Positions 5,137-10,179 of a DNA stretch of 10,179 bases are shown one piece after another. This DNA comes from Nanobdellota archaeon. Lineage in GTDB: Archaea > Nanobdellota > Nanobdellia > Woesearchaeales > GW2011-AR9. Location: contig JAHJDQ010000081.1 in assembly GCA_018812355.1 (NCBI GenBank), positions 1-10,179 on the forward strand. The letters run 5' to 3'. The notes under the pieces were generated by a model. It had not been told where the DNA came from, did not search any database, and was given only the letters and a program-made list of their open reading frames with translations. The translations under genes and the position numbers were made by a program. Positions within the stretch are counted from its first letter, which is position 1. Each line of letters begins with the position of its first letter.

Positions 5137-5216
5137 CCAGACTTTGCTACCCCGACATCAGCAAAGATCGCAGGTGTCCATTGATTTAGTAGGTAAATGA
5201 GAAAAAAACAAGTTTG

Positions 5217-5227
5217 ATTTATAAAAT
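5217..5227. promoter_or_regulatory. Near-symmetric TATA box between the tRNA pair and the structured element
   Basis: TTTATAAAA with flanking A/T is the only good TATA box in this gap and reads well on both strands. To the left it would start the tRNA-Leu/tRNA-Thr transcript near 5197, with a leader of about 41 bases before G1 at 5156. To the right it would start a transcript near 5243-5248, at the base of the inverted-repeat element. Which direction is used cannot be told from sequence. Confidence 0.55.
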
Positions 5228-5242
5228 TATCTCTCTAAGAAT

Positions 5243-5367
5243 GTGTGCTGGTCAAAGCAGACTTGTAGTCAAAATTCTGCCTAGATTTTGCTTTGCAAAA
5301 TACAGAATTTTATTCGCTTCATGAAAAGGCTTCTTCCCACCCACCTCCCCTAAGTGGACCAGCACAC
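5243..5367 (+). ncRNA. Candidate structured RNA (or MITE-like element) closed by an 11-bp perfect stem
   Basis: GTGTGCTGGTC at 5243-5253 is the exact reverse complement of 5357-5367. Inside, AAAATTCTG (5271-5279) pairs with CAGAATTTT (5303-5311), and within that ATTTTGC pairs with GCAAAAT around a TTT loop. This makes a 16-pair hairpin broken by a CCTAG/A internal loop. The right part holds a pyrimidine-rich tract (5333-5350). The plus strand is favoured by a TATA box about 21-25 bases upstream. It shows no 5S, SRP, RNase P or C/D-box motifs. It ends near an ACA, but the spacing is unlike H/ACA guides. No clear target duplication flanks the repeats, yet a small inverted-repeat transposable remnant remains possible. 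No reading frame of note lies inside. Confidence 0.55.
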
Positions 5368-5374
5368 TAATAAT

Positions 5375-6319
5375 CTACCATTGGTAAACCGTTCTCCCAA
5401 TATGAGCAATATGCTTAATAATCCCTTTCGTTCGATTTGTCAAAAAACCAATCCATTGCACTTCCCGATTTTCTAAGTAGAAATTAACACAGCGATTAAT
5501 CAACTCTTCTTTATCATTAATTGCTTCATGAACATTTTCTCCTTTTTGATCATAATATGCTTTCATAATTTTTTGATAATTTTCTCTTGCTTGTTTAATG
5601 ATAACAACAAACTCTTCCTGTTTTTTCTTGTTTAATTTAATGTTATGCATATAACCAGCGACACATTTAACTTCATCAGCCATTAATTCCATATCTGCGG
5701 CAAGAGCCCATAAACTAAGCAGTGAATTAGATTTTAAATTGAAATATTTACCAACATAAGCAGGATTTTCTAACCCAAACTTAGCAATTCGAAAAATTAA
5801 AAAAGTAAGTTTGTTAACATCATTATCACGATAGTTTATACTTTCAGAAGTATCCTCAGTAAACATGTTTTCACAATCTGTCAACATTGAACGAATTAAA
5901 ATATCCATTTTCCTAATTAAAGATTGGGTTGAGATACTTTCAAAGTTAAGAAAATCTTTCGCGACAATTTTTTTTGAATCTTGCTCCATTACTTCTAAAG
6001 CGATTAAACTCTGAATAATCGGTTGTAAATCCTTAGCACGATTTTTAATTTCATTTCCTAAAAAAGTTATCGTACGATTATTCTTGATGTAAGCAGAAAT
6101 TAGTTCTCGTTTAATATGGCTAAGACTTTTTCCATCAATATTTATAAAAATTTCTTTCTCATCAATCTTGCTTGGTTGTGGTTGTAAAACTAAATTTCCT
6201 TCATTCTCGTCAATATAAATTAAGTCACCTTTCTTTAAATTCTGCTGATTAACCCAATTTTTTGGCAAAGAGACTACATAACTACTTTTTCCGAAAGAAA
6301 TGAGCTTCCTATATTCCAT
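5375..6319 (-). CDS. AbrB/SpoVT-PhoU family regulator
   Basis: Residues 1-50 form a SpoVT/AbrB swapped-hairpin DNA-binding domain, recognisable from RKLISFGKSSYVVSLPKNWV and LKKGDLIYID. The rest (about 110-314) is a helical PhoU-like domain with two repeats of acidic and hydrophobic helices. In archaea this architecture is annotated as phosphate uptake regulator, thought to link phosphate status to gene expression. The role of this copy is inferred, and no pst or other phosphate transport genes are in the window. At 314 residues it is typical. The start at 6319 is fixed by the domain beginning at once. The ATG lies inside one of three copies of a repeated motif. No strong ribosome site is seen, only GAGAAGA in the loop of a predicted hairpin. 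Confidence 0.85.
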   Translation of the reverse strand: MEYRKLISFGKSSYVVSLPKNWVNQQNLKKGDLIYIDENEGNLVLQPQPSKIDEKEIFINIDGKSLSHIKRELISAYIKNNRTITFLGNEIKNRAKDLQPIIQSLIALEVMEQDSKKIVAKDFLNFESISTQSLIRKMDILIRSMLTDCENMFTEDTSESINYRDNDVNKLTFLIFRIAKFGLENPAYVGKYFNLKSNSLLSLWALAADMELMADEVKCVAGYMHNIKLNKKKQEEFVVIIKQARENYQKIMKAYYDQKGENVHEAINDKEELINRCVNFYLENREVQWIGFLTNRTKGIIKHIAHIGRTVYQW

Positions 6320-6385
6320 TTTAATCTTCTCAACTTAAAATGGAACTCAAAAAATACTTTTCATTTTTTGCTTGTTCCATTTTAA
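6314..6385 (-). promoter_or_regulatory. Triple repeat with mutually exclusive hairpins over the AbrB-PhoU start codon
   Basis: The motif TTAAAATGGAA appears on the minus strand at 6385-6375 and 6324-6314. Its complement, TTCCATTTTAA, lies between them at 6345-6335. The middle copy can pair with the upstream copy (12 bp, 28-base loop) or with the downstream copy (11 bp, 10-base loop). The downstream copy contains the ATG of the regulator, so the second hairpin would hide the start codon. As DNA, the same repeats could be binding sites for the protein's own AbrB domain. Confidence 0.55.
6330..6380 (-). CDS. Possible 16-residue upstream reading frame (leader peptide)
   Basis: An ATG at 6380, in the same TTAAAATGGAA context as the main gene, opens a frame encoding MEQAKNEKYFLSSILS and ending in TGA at 6330, ten bases before the regulator ATG. 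Its codons run through the middle copy of the repeat. A TATA-like TATATAG at 6406-6412 would start the transcript near 6383, making it leaderless. It is too short to support by coding statistics and could be chance. Confidence 0.3.
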   Translation of the reverse strand: MEQAKNEKYFLSSILS

Positions 6386-6405
6386 TTAATGAGGCATATA
6401 CCCCC

Positions 6406-6412
6406 TATATAG
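6406..6412 (-). promoter_or_regulatory. TATA-like box for the AbrB-PhoU gene
   Basis: The minus strand reads CTATATAGGGGG, with a start expected near 6383, giving a leader of about 64 bases. It is half of an imperfect inverted repeat, CATATA-CCCCC-TATATAG (6395-6412). An alternative is that the TATA box at 6427-6437 serves both directions. Confidence 0.4.
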
Positions 6413-6426
6413 CATTAGGAGAATGT

Positions 6427-6437
6427 ATTTATATTTA
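6427..6437 (+). promoter_or_regulatory. TATA box for the small two-gene operon
   Basis: TATTTATATTT is centred about 25 bases before 6456. That point is the first base of a perfect stem-loop, so the message probably begins with the hairpin. The leader would be about 44 bases. Confidence 0.6.
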
Positions 6438-6455
6438 AACGTTATGCATATAGTA

Positions 6456-6479
6456 TTGTTTAGAAATAGCTCTAAACAA
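6456..6479 (+). promoter_or_regulatory. 5' leader stem-loop of the small two-gene operon
   Basis: TTGTTTAGA and TCTAAACAA form a perfect nine-pair stem with a six-base loop AATAGC. It begins at the predicted transcript start and ends ten bases before the G-rich ribosome site GGTGGGGTGGTGA. It may protect the 5' end or bind a factor. It is followed by coding sequence, so it is not a terminator of the following genes. Confidence 0.55.
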
Positions 6480-6499
6480 AAAGGGTGGGGTGGTGAAAA

Positions 6500-6691
6500 A
6501 TGTATCCTAAAACAATTAGGAATAGAAAGAGGTCGGGCTTTCCGCAAATTGAGCGAGGCTTCTATTCTAAAAAAACCAGAGAAAGATTAGTAGAAGAAGG
6601 TGCCATGAGTAATGAAGAAGCTGGCTTTATGCAAGGTTATGAAGAACTGTTTGAAGAAAGTTTAGTAGAAGATTTTGAGGAGTTGGTCTGA
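6500..6691 (+). CDS. Small protein of 63 residues, function unknown
   Basis: The N-terminal half is basic (RNRKRSG at residues 7-13, then YSKKTRERL) and the C-terminal half is strongly acidic (EELFEESLVEDFEEL), so the charge is split. The central MSNEEAGFMQGYEE looks like a conserved helical turn, but I cannot name a family. No cysteines, membrane segment or signal are present. The ATG is supported by GGTGGTGA six bases upstream. Its TGA overlaps the ATG of the next gene (TGATG), so the two are almost certainly made together and may form a complex. The separate TATA box and leader hairpin indicate a well-expressed unit. Confidence 0.75.
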   Translation: MYPKTIRNRKRSGFPQIERGFYSKKTRERLVEEGAMSNEEAGFMQGYEELFEESLVEDFEELV

Positions 6692-6891
6692 TGTCAGTCA
6701 AAAAACTTCTGGGCTTGGAATCATTTCCGATTTGTGATTCTGAAATTATGCAGAAAATCAAAGATGCCCAGAGGCAACAACTCACTGAAGTAGAGTTCAT
6801 CTTTAATCAGAAAAAAGTAAAAATAAAGATTCCGCAACTTGCTCCCGAAGCAATGATGCGCGGCTACAGTTACTACCACGACGCTAAATAA
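6691..6891 (+). CDS. Small protein of 66 residues, translationally coupled, function unknown
   Basis: The start codon shares its A with the stop of the preceding gene, and GAGGAGTTGG lies just upstream. The protein starts with a short helix (VKKLLGLE), has one cysteine (Cys15), and in the middle carries a likely beta hairpin (TEVEFIFNQKKVKIKIPQL). The C terminus, APEAMMRGYSYYHDAK, is rich in aromatic residues. I do not recognise a family, and it has no membrane or metal-binding pattern. The tight coupling with the 63-residue protein is the main hint that both act in one assembly. Confidence 0.75.
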   Translation: MSVKKLLGLESFPICDSEIMQKIKDAQRQQLTEVEFIFNQKKVKIKIPQLAPEAMMRGYSYYHDAK

Positions 6892-6900
6892 ACAGAAAAG

Positions 6901-6910
6901 TCTTTATACT
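6901..6910 (+). promoter_or_regulatory. TATA box for the membrane protein gene
   Basis: TCTTTATACT is centred 25 bases before the ATG at 6931, so the message would be leaderless. There is no ribosome site. The promoter sits in the 39-base gap after the small two-gene operon. Confidence 0.55.
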
Positions 6911-6930
6911 CATTTATTTTCTTTTTTCTG

Positions 6931-7743
6931 ATGAACTACCTAAAAAAAGGACTTTCCCAGATTGTAAAGGCAATCAAAAAACATAAATTTATATTTATTC
7001 TCTTAATTATTTTACAATTAGCCTTTCTCTTTGTTTTCTTTTATTTAACCCTTAATTACCAAGTAAAAATATTAGAAAATGCTCAAGAGATTATTACCGC
7101 AGTTGAACAAGCTAATCTTAATCCTGATCAATTAGAAGCTGGTCAACCATTCATTAAAGATATGTTAGCAGTTTACACAAGTTATAATGTCATGGTTAAA
7201 GACATTTTAATGTATTTATTATGGATATTATCATCATTCATTGTTATCCAAGGTTTTATCTGGCTTCTTTCTCATTATTTATTTAAGAGAATAAACCTTG
7301 TTAAGTCATGGAAAAAATTAGTTGTTTCATCACTGGTTTTATTCACTCCAGTGGTTAGTTTATTTTATTTTATTCTTAAGATAGTCGTTAAATCCAATCC
7401 CGAGATGATTGTTAGTTATAGCAAGTTATTGCTAATTTTATTTTTCTTTGCATATTATTTACTTCTCGTCAGTTTTGCTTTTATCCAAATTAAATCGTGG
7501 AAAACATTTATCAAAAAAACATTTTCTATTGGAATTAAAAAAATCTACTTAACTTTACCTCTGCTTATTTTTAATTACCTCCTCATAATGGGTAATGGTT
7601 ATTTGATTTTTTTAACCGTAACCAAAGACTACCCTTTTATCATAACCTTTTTTCTAGTCATTCTTTTCATCACTATTATTACCCTCACCAGAATCTTTTG
7701 GATTGCTTGTTTAAACCATGAAAAAAATAATCATCGATACTAA
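6931..7743 (+). CDS. Multi-pass membrane protein, six predicted helices, function unknown
   Basis: Hydrophobic spans lie at about residues 20-41, 92-115, 129-150, 163-187, 204-228 and 233-258. A polar segment of about 50 residues follows the first span (43-90) and contains an amphipathic, acidic stretch. The short N terminus is strongly basic (KKGLSQIVKAIKKHK), so it is likely cytoplasmic and would put the 43-90 loop outside. No transporter signature, catalytic motif or lipoprotein box is visible, and I do not recognise a family. The last 26 bases overlap the PIN-domain gene in another frame, so the two are cotranscribed, but they share no obvious function. Confidence 0.75.
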   Translation: MNYLKKGLSQIVKAIKKHKFIFILLIILQLAFLFVFFYLTLNYQVKILENAQEIITAVEQANLNPDQLEAGQPFIKDMLAVYTSYNVMVKDILMYLLWILSSFIVIQGFIWLLSHYLFKRINLVKSWKKLVVSSLVLFTPVVSLFYFILKIVVKSNPEMIVSYSKLLLILFFFAYYLLLVSFAFIQIKSWKTFIKKTFSIGIKKIYLTLPLLIFNYLLIMGNGYLIFLTVTKDYPFIITFFLVILFITIITLTRIFWIACLNHEKNNHRY

Positions 7744-8089
7744 TGCCTTGATGGCCCTTGCTCAATTTAAGATAGACTTATTTGCAGAATTGGAAAATTG
7801 TTGCGATTTTAATTACAAATGTTATATTTTATCTGGAACAATTGATGAATTAAATAAAATCATTAAGGAGCAACGTGGCAAGTATAAGGTAGCAGCAAAA
7901 TTAGTTTTAGCTGTAATTAAAGCAAAAAAAGTTCCCATTCTTAAAAGCAGTGGCGATGTTGATGATTTATTAGTTACTTATTCAAAGAAAAACTACTTAA
8001 TTCTTACTCAAGACATCGCTTTAAAGAAAAGATTATCTAAACCTTACTTAACCATCAGACAAAAAAAGAAAGTAATTGTGGTTAGATAG
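7718..8089 (+). CDS. Fcf1-like PIN-domain protein (putative RNase)
   Basis: PIN domains are metal-dependent ribonuclease folds. This one has the ordered acidic residues expected: Asp7 in IIIDTNAL, Glu44 in TIDELNK, Asp82/Asp83 in GDVDDLLV and Asp99 in ILTQDIALKKRL. At 123 residues it is a stand-alone domain. The layout resembles archaeal relatives of Fcf1/Utp24, which act in ribosomal RNA processing, more than VapC toxins. No antitoxin-like gene lies beside it. The ATG at 7718 is inside the end of the membrane protein gene, a 26-base overlap. The next reading-frame Met is residue 12, which would remove the first catalytic Asp, so the upstream start is required. Whether it acts on rRNA is inference. 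Confidence 0.82.
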   Translation: MKKIIIDTNALMALAQFKIDLFAELENCCDFNYKCYILSGTIDELNKIIKEQRGKYKVAAKLVLAVIKAKKVPILKSSGDVDDLLVTYSKKNYLILTQDIALKKRLSKPYLTIRQKKKVIVVR

Positions 8090-8106
8090 CTATATTTAAA
8101 CAGCAA

Positions 8107-8118
8107 AATATATAAATA
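8107..8118 (+). promoter_or_regulatory. TATA box for the membrane pyrophosphatase gene
   Basis: AATATATAAATA lies in the 71-base gap after the PIN gene. Transcription would begin near 8138, giving a leader of about 23 bases that includes the ribosome site CAGGGGGAT before the ATG at 8161. The gene therefore has its own promoter. Confidence 0.65.
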
Positions 8119-8160
8119 AATTCTTAATAATATCATAAAAATCAACAGGGGGATTTAATA

Positions 8161-10167
8161 ATGATAAATATAAGTTTAGTTGCCATAATTGTTAGTTTAT
8201 TAGCTTTAGTCTACGCTGGATATCTTTCTTTCCGAATTATGAAAGTTAAGCCAGGAACACAGAAAATGCAGGATATTTCTCAAGCGATTAAAGAGGGAGC
8301 GATGGCCTACATGAAACGCCAGTATAGTACCGTCGCTATTTTTGCCACAGTTATCGCCGTAATACTATTTTTTTTGTTTAGTCTGCCCATTGCTGCTGGT
8401 TTTTTATTCGGCGCGATTCTCTCCGGGGTGTCCGGATTTTTAGGGATGAGCATTTCCGTCAGAACAAACGTCCGAACAGCTCAAGCTGCTAAAACTGGTT
8501 TAAAAGAATCCTTAAAAGTTGCTTTTATGGGTGGCTCCGTTACGGGAATGGCCGTTGTCGGACTAGCTTTATTTGCCGTATCCGTCTTTTACGCAATTTT
8601 TAAAGATCCGGCGATGTTAGTCGGCTTAGGCTTTGGCGCATCATTAATTTCTTTATTCGCCCGAGTAGGTGGAGGGATTTACACTAAAGCGGCTGATGTT
8701 GGCGCAGATTTAGTTGGTAAGATTGAAAAGGGTATCCCTGAAGATGATCCTCGAAATCCTGCTACCATTGCTGATAATGTTGGCGATAACGTTGGCGATT
8801 GTGCTGGAATGGGTGCAGATTTATACGAAACTTACGTCGTTACAATCTTAGCAGCAATGCTTTTAGCTATGATTCCAGCCGTTTCTAACACTTTTAATTA
8901 TGCGGTTGAGTATCCCTTAATGCTAGGAGTAGTTGCCATCATCGGCTCAATCATCGGAACCTGGTTTGTTAAATTAGGAAAATCAGAAAACATTATGGGA
9001 GCTTTATACAAAGGTTTAATTGCTTCTGGAGTAATTTCAGCAATTGGCTTTTATGCTGTCACAATTTACACAAATAATCCTTTAAATTTATTTTTAGCTA
9101 CTATTGTTGGTTTAGTAATCACAATTTTAATTAATGTCATTACTGAATATTACACTAGTACAAAATATAAACCTGTAAGAAGAATTGCCGAAGCTTCCCT
9201 GACCGGAGCTGGTACAAATCTAATTACTGGTTTAGCCGTTGGTTTACAATCAACCTTACTACCTGTCTTAGTAATTTGTGGAGGAATTGCTGCTGCTTAC
9301 ATGTTAGCAGGAGTATATGGAATTGCTATTGCTGCTGTCTCGATGCTTTCTTTAACAGGAATTTTAATCGCTCTTGATTCCTATGGGCCGATAACCGATA
9401 ATGCTGGCGGGATAGCTGAGATGGCTGGCTTGGATAAAAAAGTACGAAAGAACACCGATGCTTTAGATGCTGTAGGCAATACAACTAAAGCCGTAACTAA
9501 AGGTTATGCAATTGGTTCCGCTGCTCTAGGAGCATTAGCTTTGTTTGTTGCTTTTACACAAGAAGTAGGTCATTTCTTTGACAAACCTTTAGTTTTCTTG
9601 TTAACTAACCCTGCAGTTATCGTCGGTTTGTTTATCGGCGCGTTACTACCATTTATCTTTTCTTCAATATTAATGCAAGCTGTAGGAACAACTGCCCATA
9701 AAATTGTCGTTGAAGTACGAAGACAATTTAAAGAAATTAAAGGTTTAATGTCCGGAAAAGCTAAACCAGAATACGGTAAGTGTGTTGATATCGTTACTAA
9801 AGCTGCTTTGAGAAATATGATCTTGCCGGCAGTAATTGCGATTTCTGCTCCTTTACTCGTTGGAATGCTACTAGGCATCCAAGCTTTAGGCGGATTATTA
9901 ATCGGAGTAATTCTGTCCGGATTGTTAATGGCTTTGTTTATGTCCAATGCCGGAGCGGCTTGGGATAATGCTAAAAAATACATTGAAGATGGTCATCATG
10001 GTGGTAAAGGTGGAATTGCTCATAAAGCTGCTGTTGTTGGCGATACTGTCGGCGATCCGTTCAAAGATACTGCCGGACCGGCTTTAAACACTTTGATTAA
10101 AGTTATCAATACCTTTGCGATTGTCTTTGCACCATTGTTTGTAATGTATGGATTAACTTTGTTTTAA
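8161..10167 (+). CDS. hppA: Membrane-bound proton-pumping pyrophosphatase, K+-independent type
   Basis: This integral membrane enzyme hydrolyses pyrophosphate to pump ions out of the cytoplasm. At 668 residues it is full length for the family (about 16 helices). The catalytic loop DVGADLVGKIE (179-189) is followed by DNVGDNVGD (205-213), and the C-terminal GDTVGDPFKDTAG (627-639) is present, so all metal and substrate loops are intact. The potassium-dependence position reads GNTTKAVTKG (439-448), with Lys443 and Thr446 in place of the Ala and Gly of K+-dependent enzymes. Family knowledge links this to K+-independent H+ pumps. A ribosome site, AGGGGGAT, precedes the ATG. The gene stands alone with its own promoter, and its codons are somewhat richer in G and C than its neighbours. 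It suggests energy saving from biosynthetic pyrophosphate. Confidence 0.97.
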   Translation: MINISLVAIIVSLLALVYAGYLSFRIMKVKPGTQKMQDISQAIKEGAMAYMKRQYSTVAIFATVIAVILFFLFSLPIAAGFLFGAILSGVSGFLGMSISVRTNVRTAQAAKTGLKESLKVAFMGGSVTGMAVVGLALFAVSVFYAIFKDPAMLVGLGFGASLISLFARVGGGIYTKAADVGADLVGKIEKGIPEDDPRNPATIADNVGDNVGDCAGMGADLYETYVVTILAAMLLAMIPAVSNTFNYAVEYPLMLGVVAIIGSIIGTWFVKLGKSENIMGALYKGLIASGVISAIGFYAVTIYTNNPLNLFLATIVGLVITILINVITEYYTSTKYKPVRRIAEASLTGAGTNLITGLAVGLQSTLLPVLVICGGIAAAYMLAGVYGIAIAAVSMLSLTGILIALDSYGPITDNAGGIAEMAGLDKKVRKNTDALDAVGNTTKAVTKGYAIGSAALGALALFVAFTQEVGHFFDKPLVFLLTNPAVIVGLFIGALLPFIFSSILMQAVGTTAHKIVVEVRRQFKEIKGLMSGKAKPEYGKCVDIVTKAALRNMILPAVIAISAPLLVGMLLGIQALGGLLIGVILSGLLMALFMSNAGAAWDNAKKYIEDGHHGGKGGIAHKAAVVGDTVGDPFKDTAGPALNTLIKVINTFAIVFAPLFVMYGLTLF

Positions 10168-10179
10168 GATATAGAAAAA

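Larger units (their letters stand above)
4988..5156 (-). tRNA. tRNA-Leu(UAA) with three introns
   Basis: Removing 83 intron bases from the 169-base gene leaves an 86-base class II tRNA. Acceptor strands are GUCGGGG (5156-5150) and CCCCGAC (4995-4989), with A73 at 4988 as expected for leucine and no CCA. The D arm is GCAA/AUGC with loop AGUCUGGUCAA, the archaeal Leu pattern. The anticodon stem is CAGGA/UCCUG with loop CUUAAGA, anticodon UAA at 5089-5087. A 15-base variable arm has CCC/GGG. The T arm is GAGGG/CCCUU with loop UUCAAAU. Introns lie at 19/20 (31 bases), 37/38 (23) and 59/60 (29). Without intron removal neither arm can be recognised, so ordinary scans may miss the gene. Confidence 0.92.

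Noticed and set aside
5243..5367. 5S rRNA, SRP RNA or RNase P RNA as identity of the inverted-repeat element.
   Set aside because: Length and terminal stem recall 5S rRNA, but the conserved 5S loop sequences, the SRP helix 8 motif and RNase P core motifs are absent on both strands.
5243..5367. H/ACA guide RNA, because an ACA follows GACCAGC at 5364-5366.
   Set aside because: The unpaired stretches are too long and uneven (about 17 and 45 bases) to form a guide pocket 14-16 bases from the ACA, and no kink-turn is visible.
7718..8089. VapC toxin of a toxin-antitoxin pair.
   Set aside because: The upstream gene is a six-helix membrane protein and not an antitoxin, and the motif layout is nearer to Fcf1-like PIN proteins.
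9570..9983. A 137-residue minus-strand frame inside the pyrophosphatase gene.
   Set aside because: It is the antisense shadow of conserved pyrophosphatase sequence, without promoter or ribosome site.
1..10179. CRISPR array, insertion sequence or prophage genes.
   Set aside because: No regularly spaced direct repeats, transposase, integrase or phage structural genes are seen on either strand.

Overview
The window (10,179 bases, strongly AT-rich) looks like archaeal chromosome. The evidence is TATA-type promoters about 25 bases upstream of leaderless or short-leader genes, GGTGA/GAGG-type ribosome-binding sites, an AbrB-PhoU regulator, a NurA-family nuclease, an Fcf1-like PIN protein, and tRNA genes interrupted by short bulge-helix-bulge introns. 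Small unknown genes and a peroxide-stress island without catalase suggest an anaerobic, possibly DPANN (Woesearchaeota-like) lineage. That placement is inference only.

Region 1 (20-2067, minus strand) is a compact oxidative-stress operon: a PerR-type Fur regulator, an overlooked 36-residue protein, a 2-Cys peroxiredoxin, a rubredoxin-first (reverse) rubrerythrin and a two-iron superoxide reductase. A perfect 9-1-9 palindrome just upstream of perR resembles a PerR box, so the operon probably controls itself. Superoxide reductase makes peroxide, and rubrerythrin and peroxiredoxin remove it.

Region 2 (2168-4756) holds an unknown 108-residue protein (plus strand), a 422-residue coiled-coil protein (minus) and a NurA-domain protein (minus).

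Region 3 (4798-5367) has no protein gene and is the most remarkable part. Two adjacent minus-strand tRNA genes, tRNA-Leu(UAA) and tRNA-Thr(GGU), lie 4 bases apart. Each is broken by three introns, in the D loop, the anticodon loop (37/38) and the T loop (59/60). Removing the six introns gives intact 86-base class II and 72-base class I tRNAs. Next to them is a 125-base element closed by an 11-bp perfect inverted repeat with an internal two-part hairpin. It is an unassigned structured RNA or a MITE-like element.

Region 4 (5375-6479) carries an AbrB-PhoU regulator (minus). Its upstream region has three mutually complementary segments, one containing the start codon, and a possible 16-codon upstream reading frame. 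This could be a translation-control switch.

Region 5 (6500-8089, plus) has two coupled small unknown genes behind a 5' stem-loop, a six-helix membrane protein and an Fcf1-like PIN protein overlapping it. Region 6 (8161-10167, plus) is a complete membrane pyrophosphatase with the K+-independent proton-pump signature.
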